A stretch of 64,000 nucleotides of DNA from Candidatus Neomarinimicrobiota bacterium (lineage in GTDB: Bacteria > Fidelibacterota > UBA2242 > B5-G15): the NCBI GenBank assembly GCA_017656425.1, contig JACDNV010000002.1, positions 1 to 64,000 on the forward strand, read 5' to 3'. The notes under the pieces were generated by a model that searched no databases, was not told the DNA's origin, and saw only the letters and a program-made list of their open reading frames with translations. Position 1 is the first letter of the stretch, and the number at the start of each line of letters is the position of its first letter. Shown here piece by piece: positions 10,471-20,238 of the stretch. Position numbers and translations under genes: made by a program.

Positions 10471-10916
10471 AAGTCAAAGCAGAAATAAGGGAAGCTACCG
10501 CTGATGATATTGAAATGGTTATGGAAATTGAAGAGCTTTCCTTTGAAAATCCATGGTCTGAGTTTTCATTTATGAATGAACTTAGAAATCCTGTAACAAG
10601 ATTTTATGTAGTTGAAGTAGAGGATAAAGTTAGGGGTTTTGTGATATTTTGGTACATTGATGATGAAATACATATAGCCAATTTAGCAGTACATCCAGAG
10701 AAAAGAAGGATGGGATTAGGTAGGATGTTGCTTGAAAAAGTGATAAAAGAAGCGAAAGAGAATGGAATTTTATATATATATCTTGATGTAAATTCAAAAA
10801 ATGAGGAAGCAAAGAAATTGTACTTCAAATATGGGTTTGAAGTTGTTGGTGTGAGAAAAAAGTATTATAATAACCGTGATGATGCTTTACTTTTAACAAA
10901 AAAAATAGAGAGTTGA
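10461..10916 (+). CDS. rimI: Ribosomal-protein-alanine N-acetyltransferase RimI (GNAT)
   Basis: A 151-residue GNAT acetyltransferase. The acetyl-CoA motif is LAVHPEKRRMGLGRMLLEKVIKEA, followed by YLDVNSKNEEAKKLYFKYGFEVVGVRKKYYNNRDDALLL, the strand and Tyr-rich end typical of RimI. In E. coli RimI acetylates ribosomal protein S18. It overlaps tsaB by 10 bases, and the tsaB-rimI pairing is a common conserved arrangement. The substrate is by family assignment only. Confidence 0.93.
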   Translation: MEVKVKAEIREATADDIEMVMEIEELSFENPWSEFSFMNELRNPVTRFYVVEVEDKVRGFVIFWYIDDEIHIANLAVHPEKRRMGLGRMLLEKVIKEAKENGILYIYLDVNSKNEEAKKLYFKYGFEVVGVRKKYYNNRDDALLLTKKIES

Positions 10917-10917
10917 A

Positions 10918-11751
10918 ATGGCCTGGTTTAAGAGAAAGAAAAAAGGGTTGTTGAGCACGGGGAAGAAGGATATTCCCGATGGATTATGGACAAAATGTTC
11001 TTCCTGTAATGAAATACTTTATACCAGAGAATTGGAGAAAAATTATTGGGTTTGTAAGAAATGTGGCTACCATTTCAGAATTTCATCGGATGTTTATTTA
11101 AGACTGTTACTTGATGAAGGTTGGGAAGAATTTAATACTCATATAAAATCTAATGATCCATTGAAATTTAAAGCGCTGAAGAAGTATTCGGACCAGCTGA
11201 AAGATGCTATTGCAAAGACGGGAATGAATGAAGCAGTAAGAACCGTTATGGGAAGTATCGGTGGAATAAATGTCATTATGGCGGTAATGGATTTTAGATT
11301 TATAGGTGGAAGTATGGGATCTGTTGTAGGGGAGAAGGTAGCAAGGGCTATTGATAAAGCGATTGAATTAAATCGACCACTAATCATTATATCTCAATCG
11401 GGTGGTGCGAGAATGATGGAGGGTATCCTTTCTCTGATGCAAATGGCTAAGACCAGTGCAAAACTGACGAGGTTGCATAAGAAGGGTATCCCATATATAT
11501 CGATACTTACAGATCCGACAACAGGTGGGACAACAGCAAGCTATGCTATGCTCGGTGATATACATATAGCAGAGCCTGGTGCTCTTATTGGTTTTGCAGG
11601 ACCGCGTGTAATAAAGCAAACAATAGGGCAGGATTTGCCTGAAGGGTTTCAAAGAGCTGAGTTCTTGCTCGAAAAAGGTTTTGTTGATATTGTATGTGAG
11701 AGGGCGGAGTTAAAAAGCCTGCTAGTAAGGATATTGAGCTTCTTTCAATGA
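10918..11751 (+). CDS. accD: Acetyl-CoA carboxylase carboxyltransferase subunit beta
   Basis: A 277-residue protein with the N-terminal zinc ribbon of AccD: two CxxC pairs in CSSC and CKKC (about residues 24-48). A crotonase-like carboxyltransferase core follows, with FIGGSMGSVVGEKV, the SGGARMMEG oxyanion motif and the glycine-rich PTTGGTTASYA. It transfers the carboxyl group from biotin to acetyl-CoA in fatty acid synthesis, together with AccA, which is not in the window. It starts one base after the rimI stop, and surE overlaps its end by 4 bases. Confidence 0.97.
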   Translation: MAWFKRKKKGLLSTGKKDIPDGLWTKCSSCNEILYTRELEKNYWVCKKCGYHFRISSDVYLRLLLDEGWEEFNTHIKSNDPLKFKALKKYSDQLKDAIAKTGMNEAVRTVMGSIGGINVIMAVMDFRFIGGSMGSVVGEKVARAIDKAIELNRPLIIISQSGGARMMEGILSLMQMAKTSAKLTRLHKKGIPYISILTDPTTGGTTASYAMLGDIHIAEPGALIGFAGPRVIKQTIGQDLPEGFQRAEFLLEKGFVDIVCERAELKSLLVRILSFFQ

Positions 11752-12524
11752 GAAAGAATAATTACTATATTCTTGTAACAAATGACGATGGCATTTTTGC
11801 TGAAGGTATAGATACTTTGGTGACAGAGCTCAGAAAATTTTGGAAAGTTGTAGTTGTAGCACCGGAAAGTGAAAAAAGTGCTGTAGGCCATGCAATAACT
11901 CTTTCAGATCCATTGAGGGTCAAGAATTTTTCCAAAAACGGTAGATGGGAGGGTTTTGCTGTATCGGGTACACCTGCTGATTGTGTAAAAATAGGGGTAT
12001 GTGCTTTATTGGATAAAAAACCAGATATGATTGTATCGGGAATTAATCTTGGTTCTAACACTGGAATCAATGTAATATATTCAGGAACTGTTTCAGCTGC
12101 TACAGAGGGCACAATAATGGGAATACCATCGATAGCAATATCACTTGGAACCTATACCAATCCCAATTTTAAACCTGCGGCTCAATTTGCAGTGAAAATT
12201 GTAGATAAGATTTTAAAAGATAGATTACCTGAAGGAACATTGCTCAATATTAATGTTCCCAATGTAAAAAGTATTGACGAAATAAAGGGCGTAAGAATAA
12301 CACGTCAGGGAACTTCTGGTTATGCAGAAAGTTTTGACAAGAGAGTTGATCCGCGTAATCGAACGTATTACTGGATGGAAGGGGATAAAATAATTAAAGA
12401 AGATGATATAAATATAGATGATGTTGCTCTTATTAATAATTATATTTCCATAACACCGATCCATTATGATCTTACAAATTACACTGTTATTAATCATTTT
12501 AAAAAATGGGTAGAGACGCTTTAA
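11748..12524 (+). CDS. surE: 5'/3'-nucleotidase SurE
   Basis: A 258-residue SurE. The metal site is in VTNDDGIFAEGI near the N-terminus, with a later VSGINLGSNTGINVIYSGTVSAATEG, both diagnostic. SurE removes phosphate from 5' and 3' nucleotides and is linked to stationary-phase survival. The start overlaps the accD end (ATGA type), and the stop overlaps the preferred guaA start by one base (TAATG). Confidence 0.96.
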   Translation: MRKNNYYILVTNDDGIFAEGIDTLVTELRKFWKVVVVAPESEKSAVGHAITLSDPLRVKNFSKNGRWEGFAVSGTPADCVKIGVCALLDKKPDMIVSGINLGSNTGINVIYSGTVSAATEGTIMGIPSIAISLGTYTNPNFKPAAQFAVKIVDKILKDRLPEGTLLNINVPNVKSIDEIKGVRITRQGTSGYAESFDKRVDPRNRTYYWMEGDKIIKEDDINIDDVALINNYISITPIHYDLTNYTVINHFKKWVETL

Positions 12525-14071
12525 TGGACGACAGGAAAATTAATAAAGTATGGATAATAGATTTTGGTTCACAATATACTCAGCTAATTGCCCGAAGAGT
12601 TCGTGAGTGTAATATATTTTCGGAAATTGTGGAACCTAAGGTTACTGCCAATGAGATAAAGGCAAATGGAGTATCAGCTCTTATTTTCTCCGGTGGTCCT
12701 TCAAGTGTGTATGAGGTGGAATCCCCAGATATAGACCCTGAAGTATTTAATTTACGCTTGCCAATGCTTGGTATTTGTTACGGATTACAGATAATTGCTA
12801 AGCACTTTGGCGCTAAGGTGCACTCCGATATTAAAAGAGAGTACGGGCGAAGTCTTTTAAGGGTAGTAAGAAAATCGCCTCTTTTCGAAGGAATTGACAA
12901 AGAGTTCATAGTATGGATGAGTCATGGTGATCATGTCGATACTCTACCGGAAGATTTTGAAATAATAGCTGTTACTGAGTATAATGTCCCGGCGGTTTTG
13001 TCTCATAAAACAGAGCCGATTATAGGTGTTCAATTTCATCCTGAAGTTATTCATACCGCATACGGTAAAGAAATTATTCGCAATTTTCTTATTAGGATAG
13101 CCAAATTGAAACAGGATTTTACTCCGAAATATATAATTGACCAAATTAAGTCCGAAGTAAAGGAACGAGTCGGTGGAGAAAAGGTTTTAGTTGCAGTTAG
13201 TGGAGGTGTTGATTCATCTGTAATGTCGGTAATATTATATCAGACTCTTCGCAAGCAGTGTATCCCAGTATTCATAGATAATGGGCTTTTGAGGGCAGAT
13301 GAACAAATTGAGGTGGTAAAAAGGCTAAAAAAAGATCTTGGTATTCCTATAGAAAGTTATAATTATAGCCATAATTTTTTAAAAGCATTAAAAGGTGTAA
13401 CAGACCCTGAGCGTAAGAGAAAAATAATAGGGCGAACTTTTATAGGAGCTTTTGAAGAGATAGTAAAAAAATATAAAGGGGTAAGATTTCTTGCACAAGG
13501 GACACTTTATCCGGATGTTATTGAGAGTCGTTCTGTAAAAGGTCCATCCCAGACGATTAAAAGTCATCATAATGTTGGAGGTTTGCCGAAGAGGTTAAAA
13601 TTTAAATTAATTGAACCATTTAAATTTTTATTTAAAGATGAAGTGAGAAAAATAGGTGAGGAGCTTAACATACCGAAAGAGATACTTTACCGTCATCCGT
13701 TTCCTGGTCCCGGATTGGCTGTAAGGATAATTGGCGAGGTTACAAAGTATCGACTAAGACTGCTGCGGAAAGCAGATAAGATATTTATTGATGAGCTGAA
13801 ATCAAGCGGTGAGTATTATAAAATATGGCAAGCTTTTGCTGTGCTATTGCCGGTAAAAACTGTGGGGGTTATGGGTGATAAGCGGACATATGAAAATGTA
13901 ATAGCACTCCGGGCTGTTACGAGCATGGATGGTATGACGGCGGATTGGGCAAAGATACCCTATAATATCATGGACAGTATAGCCACGAAAATTGTGAATA
14001 AAATTAAAGGTGTTAACCGGGTTGTATATGATATCACTACAAAGCCACCGGGGACGATAGAATGGGAATAG
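12524..14071 (+). CDS. guaA: GMP synthase (glutamine-hydrolysing)
   Basis: About 515 residues. An N-terminal class I glutamine amidotransferase (WIIDFGSQYTQLIARR, catalytic Cys in GICYGLQ, His/Glu in VQFHPEV) is followed by an ATP-pyrophosphatase domain with the PP-loop VSGGVDSSV and a C-terminal dimerisation domain ending in PPGTIEWE. It converts XMP to GMP. The ATG at 12524 overlaps the surE stop and gives the usual N-terminal length. An in-frame ATG at 12506 would add six residues but has no ribosome site. Confidence 0.97.
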   Translation: MDDRKINKVWIIDFGSQYTQLIARRVRECNIFSEIVEPKVTANEIKANGVSALIFSGGPSSVYEVESPDIDPEVFNLRLPMLGICYGLQIIAKHFGAKVHSDIKREYGRSLLRVVRKSPLFEGIDKEFIVWMSHGDHVDTLPEDFEIIAVTEYNVPAVLSHKTEPIIGVQFHPEVIHTAYGKEIIRNFLIRIAKLKQDFTPKYIIDQIKSEVKERVGGEKVLVAVSGGVDSSVMSVILYQTLRKQCIPVFIDNGLLRADEQIEVVKRLKKDLGIPIESYNYSHNFLKALKGVTDPERKRKIIGRTFIGAFEEIVKKYKGVRFLAQGTLYPDVIESRSVKGPSQTIKSHHNVGGLPKRLKFKLIEPFKFLFKDEVRKIGEELNIPKEILYRHPFPGPGLAVRIIGEVTKYRLRLLRKADKIFIDELKSSGEYYKIWQAFAVLLPVKTVGVMGDKRTYENVIALRAVTSMDGMTADWAKIPYNIMDSIATKIVNKIKGVNRVVYDITTKPPGTIEWE

Positions 14072-16140
14072 CACGTACGTTTATATTAATAATTGTCTCA
14101 TTTATATTTGTTAATCTATTAATACCTGAGTATTCTATACAGGATTCTATTAAATCGACAGCTATTGATACTATAGTTATGGATACTTTGTATGGTGATA
14201 GTACTCTTAAAGCTGATACTCTAAAGGAATTTGTTGATACACTGAAGATTAAATTTGAAGATGGTGTAAAGTTTTATAATAGAGGGGAATACAACCGAGC
14301 ATATCAATTGTTTGATGAGTTGAGGTCGATTCCATCCCTGAAAAATAAATACTATAACGCCTCTTTTTTAATGGCTATTAAATGTAATTTGAGACTTGGT
14401 AGATATAAAGAAGTGATAGAAGAAGGGCTAAGTTTCATTAGGAGTGTTAAAAATTCAAAGTACATTGATGATTTGTATTACGCACTTGGTGATGCCTACC
14501 TATTACTTGGGATTTATGATAGTTCATTTGTGAATTATGCAAAGGCTGTTGCCTATTCTGATAATTCAATTCTTATTGATAAAGCATCTGATATGTTGAG
14601 TATAATTTCTGACTTTCATTTATCTTTGGAAAAACTTGAGGACTTAAAGGATATTGCAACGGGTCCTGAAAATGCAATAATTGTATTGAAACTTGCTGAG
14701 AAATATAGTGATATGGGAATGGATCGCGAGGGGATAAAAGAGCTAAAGACGGTTAGAAAAGAGATTTCGGAAATATTATCGGATCAGTATTATCGGGATA
14801 TATATGATAAAATAAGGGGGAGCCATGATAAAAAATACTATATAGGGGTTATTCTGCCACTGTCTGGTGATTATGCTAAAATCGGTAATGCTATTCTTGA
14901 AGGTGTGAAGTATTCATTAATACAATTTAGAAGGATTTCGGATATTGATATATCCTTTATCATATTTGATAACAATGGTGATATTTATAAGACAATTCAT
15001 CAAATGAATTACCTTGCTAGGAATAATAAAGTGATATGCGTTTTTGGCCCGGTTACAAGTAAAAATTGTATACCTGCAGGAGTAATTGCTAATGAAAGAA
15101 AAATACCACTTATTACTCCTACTGCTACTGATAGTAGATTAACTGGGTTAGGGCGATACATTTTTCAGGCAAATGTTGATTATGTTAATTTGGGTTACAT
15201 GCTTGCAAAATATGCTGTAGATGTTATGAAATTCAAAAATGTAGCGGTAATTGCACCGCTTGATATGTACGGTAAAGAGATGGCGGATGCATTCTGTGAG
15301 GCATTTGATTTTTACGGAGGTAATATTTTAACCCAGCAATGGTATTATGGTACTCCTGAGGATATTTCAGAACAGCTGAGAAGAATTAGAGCAATAGGTT
15401 TGGAAATAGCCAGAAAAAATTTTGAGAAAAAGTTGAAATTTATGGCTGACAGTTTAAATGCTCTTATAAATACGCCAGGGTCCTTATACTATAATCTATT
15501 ATTTTATATAAATGATTCGTTATATAGTTATATTCTTGGCGATAGCATAGTTGAAATGGGATTAAAAGATGTTCTTATATACACTGGATTGATGGATTCA
15601 GCAGAATTTGAAATACCGAAGCGGGATACTCTGGATTATAAGATAACCACCATTGACGCTTTGTTTCTACCTATACATACCTCGGATATGGATTATATTT
15701 TACCACAGGTAGCTTACTATAATATTCAGACGTTTTTACTGGGTGACGGAAATTGGTATGATATTTATAGGTTAAGAAGGAGTAAGTCCTATATTAAGAA
15801 TCTTTTTTTTATAAGTGACTACTATATTGATGAAATGAAGGTTAGCTATAGAAATATGTCAGTAGGATTTAGAGCAAAGTTTGGTAAGTATCCAGGGAGA
15901 TTCCAATTGTATGGATATGATACAATGAATGCTATTCTTTCCAGTATAAATGAAAAAGATGTTTCAAGGGAAAGTTTAAGGGATCGTTTGAATGAGTTAA
16001 ATCTATTCAGGGGTATTTCAAGGAATATTTCATTTACTGGCAATAGGCCAAGAGTAAATAATAGTTCATTTATACTTAGATTTGATGGAGAAAAGGTTGA
16101 GCCAGTTGCAATATTAGTTAATGGAAAGGTTATTGATTGA
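14062..16140 (+). CDS. Exported TPR and type 1 periplasmic-binding-fold protein (LppC/LpoA- or LivJ-like)
   Basis: A 692-residue protein with a signal peptide (about residues 1-27). Residues about 70-250 are helical TPR-type repeats, including YNRGEYNRAYQLFDEL and YALGDAYLLLGIYDSSFVNYAKAVAYS. Residues about 260-680 are a type 1 periplasmic-binding fold (YYIGVILPLSGDYAKIGNAILEGVKY, then VFGPVTSKNCIPAGVIANERKIPLITPTAT). TPR plus this fold is the plan of penicillin-binding-protein activators such as LpoA/LppC, but amino-acid-binding proteins share the fold. No transporter genes are adjacent, so a cell-wall-linked role is more likely. It overlaps guaA by 10 bases. Confidence 0.85.
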   Translation: MGIARTFILIIVSFIFVNLLIPEYSIQDSIKSTAIDTIVMDTLYGDSTLKADTLKEFVDTLKIKFEDGVKFYNRGEYNRAYQLFDELRSIPSLKNKYYNASFLMAIKCNLRLGRYKEVIEEGLSFIRSVKNSKYIDDLYYALGDAYLLLGIYDSSFVNYAKAVAYSDNSILIDKASDMLSIISDFHLSLEKLEDLKDIATGPENAIIVLKLAEKYSDMGMDREGIKELKTVRKEISEILSDQYYRDIYDKIRGSHDKKYYIGVILPLSGDYAKIGNAILEGVKYSLIQFRRISDIDISFIIFDNNGDIYKTIHQMNYLARNNKVICVFGPVTSKNCIPAGVIANERKIPLITPTATDSRLTGLGRYIFQANVDYVNLGYMLAKYAVDVMKFKNVAVIAPLDMYGKEMADAFCEAFDFYGGNILTQQWYYGTPEDISEQLRRIRAIGLEIARKNFEKKLKFMADSLNALINTPGSLYYNLLFYINDSLYSYILGDSIVEMGLKDVLIYTGLMDSAEFEIPKRDTLDYKITTIDALFLPIHTSDMDYILPQVAYYNIQTFLLGDGNWYDIYRLRRSKSYIKNLFFISDYYIDEMKVSYRNMSVGFRAKFGKYPGRFQLYGYDTMNAILSSINEKDVSRESLRDRLNELNLFRGISRNISFTGNRPRVNNSSFILRFDGEKVEPVAILVNGKVID

Positions 16141-16862
16141 GATCAGAAATACAATTAAAGATAGCGAGTAAAAAAGGAAGCTTGCACTATTTAAGCTCGA
16201 TTTTGTTAGATAAAATACCCTGGGTTAATCATGCTTTTGGAATTAAAGGTGAGTCGACTGGTAATAAAATAAATACCTTGGGTGATTTTGTTAAAAGTTT
16301 TGGATTGTTTCCAGAATTCATTTCTGAGGTCGACCAAATTCATAGCTCAAAGGTTTTTATAGTATCAAAACCTGGGATAGCAGGTAGGGGTGATGGGTTG
16401 GTGACGAATAAAAAAGGGTTGATATTAGCGGTAAAGACAGCTGATTGTGCTCCTGCATTATTTTGTGATACAAAGAAGAGGGTTATCGGTGCTGTTCACA
16501 TTGGATGGCGAGGAATTGTAAAGGGTATAATTGAAAAGTTCGCTGATGTAGTTGTAAAAGAATTTGGTTCAAAGATGGACGAGATTTTCTGTGCTGTGGG
16601 TCCATTTATTCGGGAATGTTGCTACGAAATCGGGGATGATATCATTGGCTACTTTAAGCATTACTATCAATTAGAAAATGGGAAAATTTTTCTCAATATG
16701 GAAGAAGAGATCAAGGACAGGTTATTGAGGGTAGGCATACCAGTAGATAATATAGAATTTTTAAAGCATTGTACGGCCTGTGATCCAGAGAAGTTTTTTT
16801 CTTATAGAAGAGATAGGGGGAAAACAGGGAGGATGTATTCAATTATAATGATAAATAATTAA
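16137..16862 (+). CDS. pgeF: Peptidoglycan editing factor PgeF (YfiH/laccase-domain family)
   Basis: A 241-residue protein of the YfiH family, which removes wrong residues from peptidoglycan stem peptides; older annotations call it polyphenol oxidase. The metal/catalytic set is visible as KTADCAPALF, VHIGWRGIVKGI and VGPFIRECCYEIG. It starts with TTG inside the stop codon of the upstream gene (4-base overlap), preceded by GAAAGGT. The wall-related function fits the preceding LpoA-like gene. Confidence 0.92.
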   Translation: MRSEIQLKIASKKGSLHYLSSILLDKIPWVNHAFGIKGESTGNKINTLGDFVKSFGLFPEFISEVDQIHSSKVFIVSKPGIAGRGDGLVTNKKGLILAVKTADCAPALFCDTKKRVIGAVHIGWRGIVKGIIEKFADVVVKEFGSKMDEIFCAVGPFIRECCYEIGDDIIGYFKHYYQLENGKIFLNMEEEIKDRLLRVGIPVDNIEFLKHCTACDPEKFFSYRRDRGKTGRMYSIIMINN

Positions 16863-16883
16863 AAGGGTTAAAAGAGGTTTGGT

Positions 16884-17330
16884 ATGGGTATAAAAGAGAG
16901 GTTACAAAGAGATTTAGTTGAGGCTATGAAGAAAAAAGATATATTGATGGTCAGTGTTATCAGGATGTTGAAAAATGGAATTAAACAAAAAGAAATAGAA
17001 CTTAAAAGAGATTTATCTAACGACGAGGTTATTAATGTTTTAAATCATGCTGTCAAACAGAGAAAAGAGGCAATAGAGGCGTACGAAAAAGCTGGAAGAG
17101 AGGATATGGCTGAAAGGGAACTTCGTGAACTGGAAATAATACAGACATATCTACCAGAAAAGTTAAGTCAGGAGGAACTTATTAAAATTATTGATCAGGT
17201 TATAAAAGAAGTAGGGGCAAGTAGTATGAAAGATATGAGCAAGGTTATGCCAAGGATTATGCAGATAGTTAAGGGTAGAGCGGATGGTTCTGAGGTACAA
17301 AAAATAGTTCGTTCAAAGCTGGCAGGGTAA
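16884..17330 (+). CDS. GatB/YqeY-domain protein
   Basis: A 148-residue, mostly helical protein of the YqeY family (IKERLQRDLVEAMKKKDI, VIRMLKNGIKQKEIELKRDL, EEL, AYEKAGREDMAERELRELEIIQTYLPEKLSQEEL). The family resembles the tail domain of GatB and may bind tRNA, but its role is not settled. It lies between pgeF and cvpA in the same strand run, and YqeY genes are often found near dnaG, as here. Confidence 0.92.
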   Translation: MGIKERLQRDLVEAMKKKDILMVSVIRMLKNGIKQKEIELKRDLSNDEVINVLNHAVKQRKEAIEAYEKAGREDMAERELRELEIIQTYLPEKLSQEELIKIIDQVIKEVGASSMKDMSKVMPRIMQIVKGRADGSEVQKIVRSKLAG

Positions 17331-17334
17331 ATCA

Positions 17335-17883
17335 ATGATCAATAATATTTTTGATTTTATTACATTAATTATTATTGGCTTCCTGGCATTGAGGGGTTTC
17401 AGAAGGGGGTTGATTGAGGAGGCTGTAAAGCTAATTGCCCTCGGATTTTCAACAGTGTTAAGCATTAAATATTATTCAGTCGGGGTATCACTTGTTAAAA
17501 ATTTCTTCCCATCTGCTGAGGGAGTGCAGGTCGTACTAGGATTTTTAATAGTTTTTATAGTTATATATTTGGCATTTTACCTGCTCGGAACAATAGTCAA
17601 GGGCTTAATACAGATGCTTCGTCTTGTGTGGCTTGATAAAACATTGGGACTTGCATTTGGTGGACTCAAAGGTGTGGTAATTATGTGCCTTGTAATATGG
17701 CTTATTTCAGTTTTCCCTGAATTAACGATTGATAAGCAGATAAGGGAAAAGTCTGTTCTGTATCCCGTTTTGAATAGAGTAAAAACCGATGTTACAAAAA
17801 TTTTCCATATATCTGACGAGCTTGATAACATTGGAAACAGTATAAGAAGCATTTTTAATCTTGAAGTACAAAAGAACGAATAA
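17335..17883 (+). CDS. CvpA-family membrane protein
   Basis: A 182-residue inner-membrane protein with four predicted TM helices (about residues 4-20, 28-46, 62-88 and 103-120) and the family signature FRGLRRG-like segment ALRGFRRGLIEEAVKLIAL at the start. CvpA proteins are linked to colicin V production and envelope stress. It is directly upstream of mutS2, a common neighbour (cvpA-mutS2). Confidence 0.9.
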   Translation: MINNIFDFITLIIIGFLALRGFRRGLIEEAVKLIALGFSTVLSIKYYSVGVSLVKNFFPSAEGVQVVLGFLIVFIVIYLAFYLLGTIVKGLIQMLRLVWLDKTLGLAFGGLKGVVIMCLVIWLISVFPELTIDKQIREKSVLYPVLNRVKTDVTKIFHISDELDNIGNSIRSIFNLEVQKNE

Positions 17884-17886
17884 TTT

Positions 17887-20238
17887 ATGATAGAAATGGA
17901 AAATGTTTATAGGAAACTTGAATATTATAAGTTGCTTGGTCATATATCCAAAAAAGCTCTTTCTTCCCCGGGTTGCAAGAGAATTTTATCTATAAAGCCT
18001 TTTAACAATTTAATTGAAATAAAATCCACTCAGGATAAAATATGGTCTTTAATGTCATTGATTGAAAGGGGTGAGAAACTCCCTATTGTGCAGTTTAATG
18101 ACATTAGGGATGAGATTTTAAAAGGAAGAGTTAAAGAGTCTTTTTATCCGGTTGAAGTGCTTAACGAGCTCAGGAATATTCTCACTATGTGTGCTGGTAT
18201 AAAATCTTTTTATGCAAAGCACAAAGATTGCCTTAAACCTTTAAGCTTTAACATAGTTGTGTTAGACCCGCTTTTAAATATACGAAAAGGGATAGATAAG
18301 ATTCTTGATATAAATATGAAGATTAAGAGCAGTGCTTCTCCGCAGTTGGCAAAGATAAGGGCGGAAATTAAACATCTGGTTGATCTAATGCACATTAAGA
18401 TAGAGCATGTTATGACGAAAGCCAGAAAAGAAGGCTGGTTAATGGAGGATAAACCGACTATTAGAGATGGCAGGCTCGTAATTCCTGTAAGGACTGAATT
18501 TAAAAGAAAAGTAAGTGGAGTTATTCACGGACAGTCTGCAACGGGACAGACTACATTTACTGAACCTATGGAGATAGTAGATATTAATAATAAATTAGTA
18601 GAACTTGAAGAAGAGGAAAAAGATGAGATAAGACGTATATTGAAAAATGTTACAAAACAAATAAGACCCAATATTGATACAATATTAGCAAATATTGTAG
18701 AACTTATTGAGCTGGATTATCTGAATGCTTGTGCAACCTATGGCGTCGAAGAGAAGTGTTCGTTACCGGAGATAGTTGGTGAAAACAATGGTTTTTACAT
18801 ACTGAATGCCCGACATCCCGTACTTGCAAAGATCAAAGATGTCATACCACTAAATTTTCAAGTATCGGGAAATATTAAAGCTGTAGTTATAACAGGTCCA
18901 AATGCTGGTGGTAAAACTGTAGCAATGAAAACAGTCGGGATTTTGTCCCTTATGGCAATGTGTGGATTACCAATTCCTGCTGATAAAGGGAGTTACATTC
19001 CGTTTTTTGATAAGTTTTTAGTTGATATCGGAGATCAGCAGTCAATTGAAGATGACCTATCTACATTTACTTCCCATATGAAAAATCTAAAAAACTTTAT
19101 AGATGTTGCTGATAATAAGAGTTTGATTTTAATAGATGAACTTGGGACGGGTACTGATCCGGTCGAAGGCTCTGCCCTTGGGCGGGTTATTGTCGAGGAA
19201 ATGATTGGAAGGGGTGCATTTACCATTGTAACAACTCATCATAATGCGCTAAAAGCTTTTGCCGAGGAGAATCCAAAGGTAGTTAATGCAGGAATGGATT
19301 TTGATCCTGATAGACTTGAGCCAACCTACAAATTGAAAGTTGGGATTCCTGGAAATAGTTTTGCTATCGAAATATCCAAGAGGATAGGTCTTGATAGTGA
19401 CCTGTTAGAAAGAGCTAGAAGCTATATTGGCAAAGATGTTGTAGATTATGAAAAATTACTTTTGGAGATTGATAAGCAAAGGAAGAGGTTAGAAATAGAA
19501 AGAGAGGAAGTTGAAAGAGCAAAGAAAACACTGGATAAAGTTGTACAGGAATATCAAAAAAGACTGGATCGATTAAAGGAAAAAGAGAAAAAGTTTGAAA
19601 AGCAATTGAAAGAAAAATTAATGGCAATTGTTGAGGAATATAAGCGAGAGTTAAACAGAACTATAAAAGAGATCAGAGAAACAAAGGCAGACAAAATGAC
19701 AATTAAGAAAACGTTAAATATTATAAATGATATGGAAAAAGACATAAAACAGAGGCAAGAAAAGAAAAAGATTATAAATGTTGATTTAAACGAAGGTGAT
19801 ATGGTACTTGTAAAAGTACTTAATAAAAACGGTATAATTAAGGAAGTAAATAAAAAAACAAATAAAGCATCGGTTGTTATTGATGATAAAATACTTGTGA
19901 TTGATACGTCAGAACTGGAACTGGTAGAGCAAGGTGATAAGGTTGTTGAGAGTAATGAACATGATGGATTTTCTGTTAATATTGAGGAAGATATAGTCTC
20001 TACGACACTTGATATAAGAGGTAAGTATCCCGATGAAGCAGAAGGGGAGGTTATTAGATTTATCGACAGGGCTATGTTAAAGGGGGTCAAAAGAGCCGAA
20101 ATTGTCCATGGGAAAGGAACCGGTGTACTGCAAAAGCTTGTCTGGAATCTGCTCAAAAATATAAAAGGAATAAGGAATTACTATTTCGATGTTCCTGAAA
20201 GAGGTGGCTCGGGTAAGACAATAGTGGAGTTTGAATAA
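17887..20238 (+). CDS. mutS2: Endonuclease MutS2
   Basis: A 783-residue protein of full MutS2 length. The order is: N-terminal core and clamp helices, ATPase with Walker A GPNAGGKT (residues 337-344) and LILIDELGTGTDPVEGS, then TTHHNALK, a long charged coiled coil (about 500-620), a KOW-like linker (about 635-680) and the C-terminal Smr nuclease domain with LDIRGKYPDEAEGEV and IVHGKGTGVLQK. It acts on branched DNA or collided ribosomes rather than in classical mismatch repair. Its stop overlaps the dnaG start by one base. Confidence 0.96.
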   Translation: MIEMENVYRKLEYYKLLGHISKKALSSPGCKRILSIKPFNNLIEIKSTQDKIWSLMSLIERGEKLPIVQFNDIRDEILKGRVKESFYPVEVLNELRNILTMCAGIKSFYAKHKDCLKPLSFNIVVLDPLLNIRKGIDKILDINMKIKSSASPQLAKIRAEIKHLVDLMHIKIEHVMTKARKEGWLMEDKPTIRDGRLVIPVRTEFKRKVSGVIHGQSATGQTTFTEPMEIVDINNKLVELEEEEKDEIRRILKNVTKQIRPNIDTILANIVELIELDYLNACATYGVEEKCSLPEIVGENNGFYILNARHPVLAKIKDVIPLNFQVSGNIKAVVITGPNAGGKTVAMKTVGILSLMAMCGLPIPADKGSYIPFFDKFLVDIGDQQSIEDDLSTFTSHMKNLKNFIDVADNKSLILIDELGTGTDPVEGSALGRVIVEEMIGRGAFTIVTTHHNALKAFAEENPKVVNAGMDFDPDRLEPTYKLKVGIPGNSFAIEISKRIGLDSDLLERARSYIGKDVVDYEKLLLEIDKQRKRLEIEREEVERAKKTLDKVVQEYQKRLDRLKEKEKKFEKQLKEKLMAIVEEYKRELNRTIKEIRETKADKMTIKKTLNIINDMEKDIKQRQEKKKIINVDLNEGDMVLVKVLNKNGIIKEVNKKTNKASVVIDDKILVIDTSELELVEQGDKVVESNEHDGFSVNIEEDIVSTTLDIRGKYPDEAEGEVIRFIDRAMLKGVKRAEIVHGKGTGVLQKLVWNLLKNIKGIRNYYFDVPERGGSGKTIVEFE

